Shown here one piece after another: positions 15,535-24,168 of a stretch of 64,000 nt of DNA; the stretch's first letter is position 1, and every line of letters starts with the position of its first letter. The DNA is from Actinomadura_C alba (lineage in GTDB: Bacteria; Actinomycetota; Actinomycetes; Streptosporangiales; Streptosporangiaceae): assembly GCF_039530285.1 (NCBI RefSeq), contig NZ_BAAAOK010000015.1, positions 434,001-498,000 on the forward strand, written 5' to 3'. A program made the translations under genes and the position numbers. The notes under the pieces were generated by a model. The model was not told the DNA's origin, ran no database searches, and was given only the letters and a program-made list of their open reading frames with translations.

Positions 15535-16673
15535 CCTCACCGCGGGCGCGCACGCCCGGTGCCGCGGACCTGCCGATCCGCGACGACCTGAGGGGGCGCG
15601 ACCCCTACGGGGCGCCGCAGATCGACGTTCCGGTGCGGCTCAACACCAACGAGAACCCGCACCCGCCGTCGCCCCGCCTGGTGCGGGCGCTGGCCGACGC
15701 CGTCGAGCGGGCGGCGGGGAGCCTCAACCGGTACCCCGACCGCGACGCGGTCGAGCTGCGCAAGGATCTCGCCGACTATCTCGGGCACGGCGTGACGGCC
15801 GACCAGGTGTGGGCGGCCAACGGCTCCAACGAGATCATCCAGCAGATCCTGCAGGTGTTCGGCGGGCCGGGCCGCACCGCACTCGGCTTCGAGCCGTCGT
15901 ACTCGATGCACCCGACCATCGCCAGGGTGTCGGGCACCGAATGGATCAACGCCGACCGCGACGCGGACTTCGGCATCGACCCGCAGGGCGCGATCGGCGC
16001 GATCCACCGGCACCGGCCGGACGTGATCTTCCTTACCTCGCCGAACAACCCGACCGGTACGGCGCTGCCGCTGGCGGTGGTCCAGGAGATCCTGGCGGTG
16101 GCGCCGGGGATGGTCGTCGTCGACGAGGCCTACGCCGAGTTCCGTCGTCAGGGCACTCCCTCTGCCCTGTCGCTGCTGCCCGGCAATCCCCGGCTGATCG
16201 TGACCCGGACCATGTCCAAGGCGTTCGCCATGGCCGGCACCCGGCTGGGCTATCTCGCCGCCGACCCGGCCGTGCTCGAAGCGCTGCTGCTGGTGCGGCT
16301 GCCCTACCACCTGTCGACCGTCACCCAGGTCGTCGCGCGAACGGCCATCGCGCACCGCGAGGAGCTGCTCGCCGCCGTCGGGGCCATTCGCGAAGAGCGC
16401 GACGCGCTGGTCGGCTGGCTGCGCGGTGAGGGATTCGCCGTGGCCGACTCCGACGCCAACTTCGTCCTGTTCGGCAGGTTCGGCGACCGAGGACGGGTAT
16501 GGCGTGGACTGCTCGACAAGGGCGTGCTCGTACGAGAGGTGGGTCCGCCGGAGTGGCTGCGCGTCACCGTCGGGCTGCCAGAGGAGATGGCGGTGTTCCG
16601 CACCGCCCTTGCTGAAGTCATGGGGGCCGAAGTCATGGGAGAGACCGCATGCGAGCGGGACGAGACGGCATGA
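15531..16673 (+). CDS. hisC: Histidinol-phosphate aminotransferase
   Basis: A PLP enzyme of fold type I that makes histidinol phosphate from imidazole-acetol phosphate with glutamate as donor. The 380-residue protein has LNTNENPHPPSP at the N-terminus, the substrate-binding SPNNPTGT near residue 170, the PLP-associated VVDEAYAEF near 195 and Lys230 in TMSKAFAMAGTRLGY as Schiff-base lysine. ATG 15531 overlaps the hisD stop (ATGA). The C-terminal tail is slightly extended and acidic. It is cotranscribed with hisD and hisB. Confidence 0.96.
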   Translation: MTSPRARTPGAADLPIRDDLRGRDPYGAPQIDVPVRLNTNENPHPPSPRLVRALADAVERAAGSLNRYPDRDAVELRKDLADYLGHGVTADQVWAANGSNEIIQQILQVFGGPGRTALGFEPSYSMHPTIARVSGTEWINADRDADFGIDPQGAIGAIHRHRPDVIFLTSPNNPTGTALPLAVVQEILAVAPGMVVVDEAYAEFRRQGTPSALSLLPGNPRLIVTRTMSKAFAMAGTRLGYLAADPAVLEALLLVRLPYHLSTVTQVVARTAIAHREELLAAVGAIREERDALVGWLRGEGFAVADSDANFVLFGRFGDRGRVWRGLLDKGVLVREVGPPEWLRVTVGLPEEMAVFRTALAEVMGAEVMGETACERDETA

Positions 16674-17263
16674 GCAGGATCGGCCGGGTGGAACGAGGCA
16701 CCAAGGAGACCCAGGTCCTCGTCGAGATCGACCTGGACGGTACCGGCCAGGTCGACGTCGCCACCGGTGTCGGGTTCTTCGATCACATGCTGACCCAGCT
16801 CGGCAAGCACGGGTCGTTCGACCTGACCGTGAAGACCACCGGTGACCTGCACATCGACAGCCACCACACGATCGAGGACACCGCGATCGCGCTCGGCCAG
16901 GCGCTGCGGGAGGCACTCGGCGACAAGGCCGGCATCCGCCGGTTCGCCGACGCGTCCGTTCCCCTGGACGAGTCGCTCGCCCAGGTGACCGTGGACCTGT
17001 CCGGCCGCCCCTACCTCGTGCACAGCGAGCCCGAGGGCATGGCTCCGATGATCGGGCCGGAGTACGACACGACGATGACCCGGCACATCCTTGAGTCGCT
17101 GGTGTCGAACGCGCGGATCTGCCTGCACGTGCACGTGCCGTACGGGCGCAACGCCCATCACATCGTCGAGGCGCAGTTCAAGGCCCTCGCCCGGGCGCTG
17201 CGCGACGCCGTGGCCCACGACCCCAGGGCGAACGGAGTCCCCTCGACGAAGGGAACGCTGTGA
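16670..17263 (+). CDS. hisB: Imidazoleglycerol-phosphate dehydratase
   Basis: Dehydrates imidazole glycerol phosphate, the sixth step of histidine synthesis, using two manganese ions. The monofunctional 197-residue protein shows GVGFFDHMLTQ and HIDSHHTIEDTAIALGQAL in the first half and the matching HVPYGRNAHHIVEAQFKALARAL in the second, giving the histidine clusters that bind metal. ATG 16670 overlaps the hisC stop. Unlike the E. coli protein there is no histidinol-phosphatase domain. Confidence 0.96.
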   Translation: MSRIGRVERGTKETQVLVEIDLDGTGQVDVATGVGFFDHMLTQLGKHGSFDLTVKTTGDLHIDSHHTIEDTAIALGQALREALGDKAGIRRFADASVPLDESLAQVTVDLSGRPYLVHSEPEGMAPMIGPEYDTTMTRHILESLVSNARICLHVHVPYGRNAHHIVEAQFKALARALRDAVAHDPRANGVPSTKGTL

Positions 17264-17430
17264 ACATCGCGGGTCAGCACATCGGGTCGCTGTCGATGTT
17301 CTTGTTCGCGGTGGCCGTCTTCTTCGTCACCGGTGTGGTGGTCTTCGTCAGGCAGGGCGTCAAGTTCCTGGCCGTCGTGGCGTTCATCGCCGCAGCGCTG
17401 GCCCTGACCGCGGGAGTGCTGAGGCTGTGA
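17260..17430 (+). CDS. Small two-helix membrane protein between hisB and hisH
   Basis: A 56-residue protein starting MNIAGQHIGSLSMF, with two predicted membrane segments (about 12-30 and 36-54) separated by VRQGVKF. GTG 17260 overlaps the hisB stop, and its own TGA overlaps the hisH GTG 17427, so both junctions are of the GTGA kind and the gene is embedded in the operon. This strict coupling and strong third-position G/C bias argue that it is real. No recognised family; it may be a membrane tether or simply a passenger of the his operon. Confidence 0.7.
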   Translation: MNIAGQHIGSLSMFLFAVAVFFVTGVVVFVRQGVKFLAVVAFIAAALALTAGVLRL

Positions 17431-18053
17431 CGGACGTCGTCGTACTCGACTATGGATCGGGGAACCTGCGCTCGGCCGAGCGCGCGGTGGCACGGCTCGG
17501 CGTCGACGTCACCGTCACCTCCGATCGCGACGCGGCGCTGAACGCCGACGGGCTCGTGGTGCCGGGCGTCGGCGCGTTCGCCGCCTGCATGTCCGGCCTG
17601 CGCGCCGTGGGCGGTGACCAGATCATCGACCGCAGGCTCGCGGGCGGCAGGCCGGTCCTCGGCATCTGCGTCGGCATGCAGATCCTGTTCGCCAAGGGGG
17701 TCGAGCACGGCGTCAGCACCGAGGGCTGCGCCGAGTGGCCGGGCACCGTCGAACGCCTCGACGCGCCGGTGCTGCCGCACATGGGCTGGAACACCGTCGA
17801 CGCTCCCGCGGAATCGGTCCTGTTCCGCGGGATCGACCCGGGGACCCGCTTCTACTTCGTGCACTCCTACGGGGTGCGTCGCTGGGAGCTCGAACCCGGC
17901 CGGTTCACCCCGCCCGCCGTCACCTGGGCCCATCACGGCGACCGGTTCGTCGCCGCGGTCGAGAACGGGCCCCTGTGCGCCACCCAGTTCCATCCGGAGA
18001 AGTCCGGCGACGCGGGGGCCGAACTGCTGTGCAACTGGCTGTCGACGCTCTAG
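17427..18053 (+). CDS. hisH: Imidazole glycerol phosphate synthase, glutamine amidotransferase subunit
   Basis: Class I glutaminase subunit that supplies ammonia to HisF. The 208-residue protein carries the nucleophile Cys81 in LGICVGMQILF and the His189/Glu191 pair in QFHPEKSG; PGVGAFAACM near residue 50 is the P-loop-like family signature. It forms a complex with HisF, encoded 1.9 kb downstream at 19969. The start GTG overlaps the stop of the small membrane gene. Confidence 0.96.
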   Translation: MTDVVVLDYGSGNLRSAERAVARLGVDVTVTSDRDAALNADGLVVPGVGAFAACMSGLRAVGGDQIIDRRLAGGRPVLGICVGMQILFAKGVEHGVSTEGCAEWPGTVERLDAPVLPHMGWNTVDAPAESVLFRGIDPGTRFYFVHSYGVRRWELEPGRFTPPAVTWAHHGDRFVAAVENGPLCATQFHPEKSGDAGAELLCNWLSTL

Positions 18054-18061
18054 GCGGGCCG

Positions 18062-18409
18062 ATGAGTAAGGAACGGGCCCGGCGGCGGGCCGAGCGCGAG
18101 GCCGAGGCCGCACGGCTGGCCACCGTCCGGGCGGAACGCGAGGCGGAGGAGGCCAGACGGCGCGAGCGCCGGCGGCGCTTGACAGAGCTGCTGCCGCGAC
18201 CGGTGCGGCCGGTTCGGTACGCCCGTCAGACCGGCATCCGGGCCCGCCGGCGCAGGACGCAGAACGCCGGGGTCGTGGTCCTGTTCCTGCTGGTCCAGGC
18301 GGCGGCGTGGCTGTACTTCCCCTCCTGGACCGCACGGTTCGCGGTGCTGGTCCTCACAATCCTGCTCCTGCCCGTCTTCGTCACCCTCGCCTTCGACCGC
18401 CGCGGCTGA
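18062..18409 (+). CDS. Hypothetical membrane protein with Arg/Glu-rich N-terminus
   Basis: A 115-residue protein. Residues 1-60 are an alternating Arg/Glu/Ala stretch likely to form a charged helix or coiled coil, and the C-terminal half has two hydrophobic segments (VVVLFLLVQAAAWLYF and FAVLVLTILLLPVFVTLAF). It begins nine bases after hisH and is probably the last gene of the hisD operon; comparable small membrane proteins follow hisH in other actinomycetes. Function not known. About 150 bases of G/C-rich low-complexity DNA with repeated GGCTGCCGGG follow. Confidence 0.75.
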   Translation: MSKERARRRAEREAEAARLATVRAEREAEEARRRERRRRLTELLPRPVRPVRYARQTGIRARRRRTQNAGVVVLFLLVQAAAWLYFPSWTARFAVLVLTILLLPVFVTLAFDRRG

Positions 18410-18563
18410 GCCGGCCGGCCACCGGGCTGCCGGGGCGGCTGCCGGGCTGCCGGGCGGCCGCGGCGGCTGCCCGCGGCGGACGGCTGGGACGGCTGGGGAC
18501 GCGGCGACGAGGTTCCAGATCCCCCGGGACGCTCGACCTGCTCATCCCATCGCCGCGTCCGTC

Positions 18564-19067
18564 TCATCGCGGCGACCGTACGGCCGCCGCGTGGACCGGG
18601 CGAACTCGCTCAGCGGGCTCGCCCGGCGCGCGGACCACGGTAGACGGTGGACCGGGCCGTCCGCGTGGCCCGGGCACCCGGCCCGGCGTGGGCCGGGCCG
18701 TCAGCAGGTCGGTGATCGGCCATCGGCCCCACCCGGCCAGGGCCACCGCGACGACGACGCCCAGCGCCAGGAGGTCGGAGCCGCCGTGCCATCGCAGCTC
18801 ACCGGTCTGATCGACCAGGAAGCCCAGATACATCGACCAGGCCATGCCGGCGGTCAGCACGGCGCCCGGCAGGTTCCGGATCGCCGTCGCGAAGCCGCCG
18901 ACGATCAGCGCCAGGACCACCAGCCGGGTCGTGGTCTGGTACGGCGGCGCGGCCAGCGCGGCGACCACGCAGCCCGTCACGGAGGTCCCGAATCCCGCGG
19001 CCAGCGCGAAGCCCAGCGGGCAGACGCCCCGGCCGGGCTGGTCCGCCGTTCCCTCGTGAATCACCAT
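18564..19067 (-). CDS. Hypothetical four-helix membrane protein
   Basis: A 167-residue protein with four membrane helices (starting about residues 22, 43, 65 and 98) and a Pro/Arg-rich C-terminal tail of about 45 residues. The helix pattern resembles the DUF4118-type membrane module seen at the start of some sensor kinases, but no kinase part follows, so this is weak. ATG 19067 has AAGGG eight bases upstream. It lies on the opposite strand between the two blocks of his genes and diverges from priA. Confidence 0.6.
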   Translation of the reverse strand: MVIHEGTADQPGRGVCPLGFALAAGFGTSVTGCVVAALAAPPYQTTTRLVVLALIVGGFATAIRNLPGAVLTAGMAWSMYLGFLVDQTGELRWHGGSDLLALGVVVAVALAGWGRWPITDLLTARPTPGRVPGPRGRPGPPSTVVRAPGEPAERVRPVHAAAVRSPR

Positions 19068-19240
19068 GACCGGCCCTTCTCGACGGGTGCCGTGCCGTCC
19101 GGTGCGGCGGCCCCGACTACGAGGAGAACACCGATCAGTGATCGTTTGAGTCTCCTTGACGAGATCCATACGCTGGTCGGGCGGCTTTTGACGGGTCCCG
19201 TACACGAGCGGCGGACGCCCGGCCGGCGGTCCGGGCTCGA

Positions 19241-19246
19241 TAGGCT
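19241..19246 (+). promoter_or_regulatory. Candidate -10 box, leaderless priA
   Basis: TAGGCT ends six bases before ATG 19253; no ribosome site is present between. Confidence 0.55.
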
Positions 19247-19252
19247 TCGGGC

Positions 19253-19972
19253 ATGACGCTCACGCTCCTTCCCGCGGTCGACGTCGCCGACGGCCAGGCC
19301 GTACGCCTGGTCCAGGGCGAGGCCGGTACCGAGACCTCCTATGGCAGTCCGCTCGAGGCGGCCCTCGCCTGGCAGGGCGCGGGCGCGGAGTGGATCCATC
19401 TCGTCGACCTCGACGCGGCGTTCGGGCGGGGCTCCAACCGGGAGCTCCTCGCCGAGGTGACCGGCAAGCTCGACGTGAAGGTGGAACTGTCCGGCGGGAT
19501 CCGCGACGACGACTCCCTGGCGGCGGCTCTGGCCACCGGGTGCGAGCGGGTCAACATCGGCACCGCCGCGCTGGAGGACCCCGAGTGGTGCCGCAAGATC
19601 ATCGCCTCGCACGGTGACCGGATCGCGGTCGGGCTCGACGTCCGCGGCACCACCCTCGCCGCCCGCGGCTGGACCGAGGAGGGCGGCGACCTGTGGGAGG
19701 TGCTCGCCCGGCTGGAGGCCGACGGCTGCCCTCGCTACGTCGTCACCGACGTCACCAAGGACGGCACGCTGCGCGGCCCCAACCTCGACCTGCTCAGGGA
19801 GGTGTGCGCGCGTACCGGCAGGCCTGTGATCGCCTCGGGCGGGGTGTCGTCGCTCGACGACCTGCGCGCCATCGCGATCCTGGTGCCGGACGGCGTCGAG
19901 GGCTCCATCGTCGGCAAGGCCCTCTACGCGGGCGCGTTCACCCTGGAAGAGGCCCTGGAGGCGGTGTCATGA
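19253..19972 (+). CDS. priA: Phosphoribosyl isomerase A (bifunctional HisA/TrpF)
   Basis: In actinobacteria this (beta/alpha)8 enzyme isomerises both ProFAR in histidine synthesis and phosphoribosyl anthranilate in tryptophan synthesis. The 239-residue protein has the catalytic aspartate of strand 1 (Asp10 in LLPAVDVADGQAVRL) and VTDVTKDGTLRGPNL around 165-178, which carries the second aspartate, as in HisA. The dual role is inferred from lineage and from the lack of trpF beside trpC in this window. Leaderless start at 19253; stop overlaps hisF (ATGA). Confidence 0.94.
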   Translation: MTLTLLPAVDVADGQAVRLVQGEAGTETSYGSPLEAALAWQGAGAEWIHLVDLDAAFGRGSNRELLAEVTGKLDVKVELSGGIRDDDSLAAALATGCERVNIGTAALEDPEWCRKIIASHGDRIAVGLDVRGTTLAARGWTEEGGDLWEVLARLEADGCPRYVVTDVTKDGTLRGPNLDLLREVCARTGRPVIASGGVSSLDDLRAIAILVPDGVEGSIVGKALYAGAFTLEEALEAVS

Positions 19973-20772
19973 TCGCAGCCACCGGGGTCGCGGTGCGGGT
20001 CATCCCGTGCCTGGACGTCGACGCCGGCCGGGTCGTGAAGGGCGTCAACTTCCGCAATCTGCGCGATGCGGGTGATCCGGTCGAACTCGCCCGCCGTTAC
20101 GACGCCGAAGGCGCCGACGAGCTGACCTTCCTGGACATCACGGCGTCGAGCGCGGAGCGGTCGACCATGTACGACGTGGTGAGCCGGACCGCCGAGCAGG
20201 TGTTCATCCCGCTGACGGTGGGCGGGGGAGTCCGGACGGTCGACGACGTGGACCGGCTCCTGCGGGCGGGTGCCGACAAGGTCTCGGTGAACACCGCCGC
20301 GATCGCGCGGCCCGAGTTCCTGCGCGAGGCGGCGCACCGGTTCGGGTCCCAGTGCGTCGTCCTGTCGGTCGACGCCCGCCGTGCCCCGGGCCCCCCGTCC
20401 GGGTACGAGGTGACCACGCACGGCGGCCGCGAGGGCACCGGCATCGACGCGATCGAGTGGGCGGCGCGGGCCCAGGAGCTCGGCGTCGGAGAGATCCTGC
20501 TCAACTCGATGGACGCCGACGGCACCAAGAGCGGTTTCGACCTGGAGATGCTGCGTGAGGTCCGGCGGGCCGTCACCGTGCCCGTCATCGCCAGCGGCGG
20601 CGCGGGCGCGCTCGAACACTTCGCGCCGGCCGTCGACGCGGGGGCCGACGCCGTGCTCGCCGCGAGCGTCTTCCACTTCGGCGACCTGCGGATCAGCGCG
20701 GTCAAGGACTCCTTGCGGGCGGCGGGCCATCCGGTTCGTCAGATCCGGCCGATTCCGTCGCGCGAGCTCTGA
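19969..20772 (+). CDS. hisF: Imidazole glycerol phosphate synthase, cyclase subunit
   Basis: Cyclase partner of HisH; closes the imidazole ring and releases AICAR. The 267-residue (beta/alpha)8 barrel begins VRVIPCLDVDAGRVVKGVNF, with the catalytic Asp of strand 1, and has GGGVRTVDDVDRLLRAGADKVSVNTAA and LLNSMDADGTKSGFDLEML carrying the second catalytic Asp. PVIASGGAGALEHF binds the phosphate. ATG 19969 overlaps the priA stop, so the two are cotranscribed. Confidence 0.96.
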   Translation: MIAATGVAVRVIPCLDVDAGRVVKGVNFRNLRDAGDPVELARRYDAEGADELTFLDITASSAERSTMYDVVSRTAEQVFIPLTVGGGVRTVDDVDRLLRAGADKVSVNTAAIARPEFLREAAHRFGSQCVVLSVDARRAPGPPSGYEVTTHGGREGTGIDAIEWAARAQELGVGEILLNSMDADGTKSGFDLEMLREVRRAVTVPVIASGGAGALEHFAPAVDAGADAVLAASVFHFGDLRISAVKDSLRAAGHPVRQIRPIPSREL

Positions 20773-20821
20773 TCGCACCGGAGGAGGGCGCCGCGGCGAA
20801 GCTCGCGGTGACGAGCCCCGA

Positions 20822-20873
20822 GGGGCGACCGGTCGCCCCCCGCGTCCTTGCCGAGGCCCGCTCCACGCGGGCC
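20822..20873. terminator. Bidirectional terminator hairpins between hisF and acyl-CoA dehydrogenase
   Basis: An 18-base perfect palindrome GGGGCGACCGGTCGCCCC (20822-20839) is followed by GGCCCGC/GCGGGCC with a five-base loop (20855-20873). Both lie between convergent genes. U-runs are absent, as is common for GC-rich actinobacterial ends. Confidence 0.55.
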
Positions 20874-20896
20874 GCGGCACGGTCATGTCGTCAGGG

Positions 20897-22048
20897 TCAT
20901 CCCCTGGCGCCGCGTGCGAGGTCGCGGCCGATGACCATCCGCTGGATCTGGTTGGTGCCCTCGAAGATCTGCATCACCTTCGCCTCACGCATATAGCGCT
21001 CGACCGGGTAGTCGCGGGTGTAACCGTTGCCGCCGAGCACCTGCACGGCGTCGGTGGTGACCTTCATCGCGGCGTCGGTGGCGACGAGCTTGGCGATCGA
21101 CGCGGCCCGGCTGTACGGCAGGCCCCGGTCACGGCGCCTGGCGGCGTCGAGATAGGTGGCGCGGGCCGACTCCACCGCGGCCGCCATGTCGGCCAGCAGG
21201 AACGCCAGCCCCTGGTGCTCGATGATGGCTCGCCCGAACTGCCTGCGGCCGCCGGCATAGGCCACGGCCTCGTCCAGCGCCGCCTGGGCGAGGCCGACCG
21301 CGCACGCCGCGATGCCGAGACGGCCGGAGTCGAGCGCCGACAGGGCGATCGGGAAGCCCTGGCCCTCGACGCCGATCAGCCGATCGGCCGGCACGCGCGC
21401 GCCGTCGAAGTGCAGCTGGGTGGTGGTCGAGCCGGTCAGGCCCATCTTGCGCTCCGGTGGCCCCGGCGTCATCCCGGCCATCTCGCCGTCGATGAGGAAG
21501 CAGCTGATCCCCCGCGTGCCCTCATCAGAGGTGCGGGCGAAGAGCGCGTAGAAGTCGGCCTCGCCGCCATGCGTGATCCAGGACTTGCCGCCGGTGACGA
21601 CGTAACCGTCCCCGTCCCGGACTGCGCGGGTGCTCAGCGCGCCCGCGTCGGATCCGGCCTGTGCCTCCGACAGGGCGTACCCGCCCAGGAGTTCACCGGC
21701 GAGCAGTTCGGGCAGCCGCTCGCGCTGCCGCTCGGAGCCGAACGCCGCCAGCGGGTGGCAGGACAGTGAGTGCACGCTGACCCCCACGGCGACGGACTCC
21801 CAGGCCGACGCCAGCTCCTCCAGCACCTGGAGGTAGACCTCGTAGGGCTGGCCACCGCCGCCCTGCTCTTCCGGATAGGCCAGCCCGAGCAGCCCGGACC
21901 GTCCGAGCAGCCGGAAGATCTCCCGGGGGAACTCCGCCCGCTCCTCGGCCGGCGCGGCGCGGGGCGCGAGTTCGGCGGTGGCGATCTCACGTGTCAGCGC
22001 CAGCAGTTCCTCGGCCTCGGACGAGGGCAGAACGCGGTCGGCAGGCAT
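20897..22048 (-). CDS. Acyl-CoA dehydrogenase
   Basis: FAD enzyme that introduces the alpha-beta double bond into acyl-CoA, passing electrons to ETF. The 383-residue protein has the ALSEAQAGSDAGAL signature near residue 125, a beta-domain with GGKSWITHGGEADFY, and the C-terminal helical domain with QVLGGNGYTRDYPVERYMREAKVM continuing into IFEGTNQIQR, whose Glu is the usual catalytic base of short- and branched-chain enzymes. Substrate not determinable. ATG 22048 follows GAGAGG by six bases. Three 9-bp-spaced TAAC elements lie 34-56 bases upstream and may be an operator. Confidence 0.93.
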   Translation of the reverse strand: MPADRVLPSSEAEELLALTREIATAELAPRAAPAEERAEFPREIFRLLGRSGLLGLAYPEEQGGGGQPYEVYLQVLEELASAWESVAVGVSVHSLSCHPLAAFGSERQRERLPELLAGELLGGYALSEAQAGSDAGALSTRAVRDGDGYVVTGGKSWITHGGEADFYALFARTSDEGTRGISCFLIDGEMAGMTPGPPERKMGLTGSTTTQLHFDGARVPADRLIGVEGQGFPIALSALDSGRLGIAACAVGLAQAALDEAVAYAGGRRQFGRAIIEHQGLAFLLADMAAAVESARATYLDAARRRDRGLPYSRAASIAKLVATDAAMKVTTDAVQVLGGNGYTRDYPVERYMREAKVMQIFEGTNQIQRMVIGRDLARGARG

Positions 22049-22081
22049 GGTGCACCTCTCACTGTCACGCCGGACGCGGCG

Positions 22082-22104
22082 TAACAGACATAACAAACTT
22101 AACG
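22082..22104. repeat. Three 9-bp-spaced TAAC elements upstream of the acyl-CoA dehydrogenase
   Basis: TAACA at 22082, TAACA at 22091 and TAACG at 22100 recur with a 9-base period in an unusually A/T-rich patch directly upstream of the gene (which reads leftward). Possible activator or repressor site, or simply the promoter. Confidence 0.35.
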
Positions 22105-22254
22105 GGCGTATTGGATGAACAGGGCCTCGCGGGCCCGACCTGGTCGTCCGCCGACCAAGGTACGCGCCCGCCGGGGCGGCGATGATCGCGGCCCGCTCGT
22201 CAGCTCATCGGAGCGGTGACCCGTCCCCGGCGGGCGGCATGGGACGTGGCGTGC

Positions 22255-22593
22255 TCAGCCGCCGCCGCCCTGGGAGATCTTGACGACCACGTTGTCCTGG
22301 GTGACCGACTGGACCGAGACGTTGAAGCCCTCGGCCTGCTCCTCCCCGTTGACGGGGACGGTCACGGTCTGGCCGGCGACATTGAGGGTGACCTGGTCGC
22401 CTTTCACGCCGACCAGCTCGGCCTTGACACCGAGGATGGAGGCGCTCGCGTCCACGCCCCGGTCGAACGTCACGGTGCAGGAGTTGATCGAGCAACTGGT
22501 GTCGGTTCCCTCGCCGCCGCACCCGGTGACGGTGCCGAGGGCCAGGAGGGCGAACGGGACGGTGACGAGAACGCGGCGAAGAGGGGAGATCAT
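22255..22593 (-). CDS. Small secreted lipoprotein
   Basis: A 112-residue protein with a lipoprotein signal peptide: two basic residues (RR), a hydrophobic core VLVTVPFALLALGTVTG and Cys26 in TGCGG as lipid-attachment site. The mature part is an about 85-residue domain with a close pair of cysteines (SCSINSC) and beta-rich sequence ending in a Gly tail. ATG 22593 is preceded by TAGACT seven bases upstream, so it is probably leaderless and independently transcribed. Family and function not recognised. Confidence 0.75.
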   Translation of the reverse strand: MISPLRRVLVTVPFALLALGTVTGCGGEGTDTSCSINSCTVTFDRGVDASASILGVKAELVGVKGDQVTLNVAGQTVTVPVNGEEQAEGFNVSVQSVTQDNVVVKISQGGGG

Positions 22594-22600
22594 GAAGCCG

Positions 22601-22606
22601 AGTCTA
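22601..22606 (-). promoter_or_regulatory. Candidate -10 box, leaderless lipoprotein gene
   Basis: Minus-strand TAGACT ending seven bases before ATG 22593. Confidence 0.5.
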
Positions 22607-22645
22607 CGGTGCGCGGTCGTGGTCGAGCTCGATCGGTGAGCCGGC

Positions 22646-24013
22646 TCAGAACCTGGCGAAGTGGTGGAAGCACTCGAAGGCGGCGTCATGCCCGGCGAAC
22701 TCCGCGATGTCGGAGCGCTTGACGGCCAGGTAGGCCTCGCGCCGCAGCGGCCCCAGGGCGTCCATGAGCAGCGGGTCGCCCTCGAGCGCGTCCAGGGCCT
22801 CCTCCAGCGACACCGGCAGGCGCCGGACGCCGCGCCGCTCACGCTCCTCGTCGGTCAGCGTGGCCGGATCGACGCCCACCGCCTCGCCCGGGTCGGTCCG
22901 GTTGCGCACCCCGTCGAGACCGGCGTGGATGTAGGCGCCGAGCGCCAGATACGGGTTGGCGCCGGAGTCCGACGGCTTCAGCTCCAGGTTCGTGGAGCCG
23001 GCCACGTCGTCGCCCATGGGCGAGCAGATCCGGACGGCCGCCTCCCGGTTGTCCATGCCGTAACAGGCGTAGGCGCTGGACCACGCGCCCGGCACCAGCC
23101 GGCGGTAGCTGTTCACCGTCGCCGCGGTGAACGCCATGAGGGCGGGCAGGTGCGCGAGCAGGCCGCCGATGAAGTGATAGCCGGTCTCGGAGAGGCCGTG
23201 CGGGTCGCCGCCGTCGTGGAAGAGGTTGCGGGACCCGTCGAGCGACCACAGGGACGCGTGCAGGTGGCACCCGTTGCCGATCTGGTCGGGAATGGGCTTG
23301 GCGGCCATGGACGCCCAGAGACCCCGCTGGAACGCCAGGGCCCGGACCGTCTCGCGGTAGAGCACATGGTTGTCGGCCGCGCGCAGCGCCGGCGCGTGCC
23401 GGACCGAGAGCTCCTGCTGACCATGCCCGTACTCGGGGTAGTAGAGCTCGGGTTCGAGCCCCTGTGCCTGCAGCGCCCGTACGAGGTCCAGGGCGAACTC
23501 GTGCGCGAGGTGGAACCCGGTGGCGGAGTAGCAGGCGCTGTCGTCGAGCGGCTCCAGCCGGTCCGGCCCGCCCGCCGGGCCCGGCACGCGGCGGCCGAGT
23601 GTGAACTCCGGTTCGAAGGCGGCCCGCAGGGCGGTGCCGTCGGCGGCCAACTCGGCCACCGCGTCCTTCAGGAAGGTGCGCGCACACGCCTCCCAGGGGC
23701 GCCCGTCCAGCCGTACGAGGTCGGCGCACATCGCGGCGGCGCCCGGCGCGTAGGGCAGCATCGTGAACGTCGAGGGATCGGGCACGATCCGGACCTCGCC
23801 GACCGGGCCGGCGCCCTCCACGGGCTGCAGCAGGTCGAGCATGGACATCGCCATCATGCCGACGGTATGGCCGATCCCGCTGCGCATCCGCTGGCCCAGC
23901 CGGGTCAGCGTGGTGGCCTTGCCGCGGATCACGCCGTCGTGGTCGGCATAGAGGAACCTGATGAGTTCGGCGTTCTCGACCGTCGCCCGCTCGACCACCC
24001 GCTGTTCACCCAT
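22646..24013 (-). CDS. Glutamine synthetase-like gamma-glutamyl ligase
   Basis: A 455-residue member of the glutamine synthetase superfamily, related to the GlnA3/GlnA4/GlnT type rather than GlnA. Visible are FEPEFTL (a metal-binding Glu pair), the IGNGCHLHASLW segment with the conserved HxH, the ATP/phosphate loop region SYRRLVPGAWSSAYACYGMDNREAAVRI and ELKPSDSGANPYLALGAYI. Such paralogues ligate glutamate to amines such as polyamines or ethanolamine; the real substrate is unknown here. GGGAG lies only one base before ATG 24013, so the start or its translation mode is unusual. No amine-catabolism genes are adjacent. Confidence 0.85.
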   Translation of the reverse strand: MGEQRVVERATVENAELIRFLYADHDGVIRGKATTLTRLGQRMRSGIGHTVGMMAMSMLDLLQPVEGAGPVGEVRIVPDPSTFTMLPYAPGAAAMCADLVRLDGRPWEACARTFLKDAVAELAADGTALRAAFEPEFTLGRRVPGPAGGPDRLEPLDDSACYSATGFHLAHEFALDLVRALQAQGLEPELYYPEYGHGQQELSVRHAPALRAADNHVLYRETVRALAFQRGLWASMAAKPIPDQIGNGCHLHASLWSLDGSRNLFHDGGDPHGLSETGYHFIGGLLAHLPALMAFTAATVNSYRRLVPGAWSSAYACYGMDNREAAVRICSPMGDDVAGSTNLELKPSDSGANPYLALGAYIHAGLDGVRNRTDPGEAVGVDPATLTDEERERRGVRRLPVSLEEALDALEGDPLLMDALGPLRREAYLAVKRSDIAEFAGHDAAFECFHHFARF

Positions 24014-24168
24014 GCTCCCTGGTTAACACGGGCGCGGGCGCCCGTACAGGGCACATCCGCGGGCCGCCGCGCCCGGCGCACGTTCGCATGGGAGCCGCGC
24101 GGTCACCCTCGGAGGGGCGCGTCCCGGCCGCCGAGCCGGCGCGTCGACCCGTGGGGCGTCGGGGAGCG

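Noticed and set aside
14044..15540. A 498-codon antisense frame across hisD
   Set aside because: No motif; hisD has all zinc ligands and the overlap with hisC.
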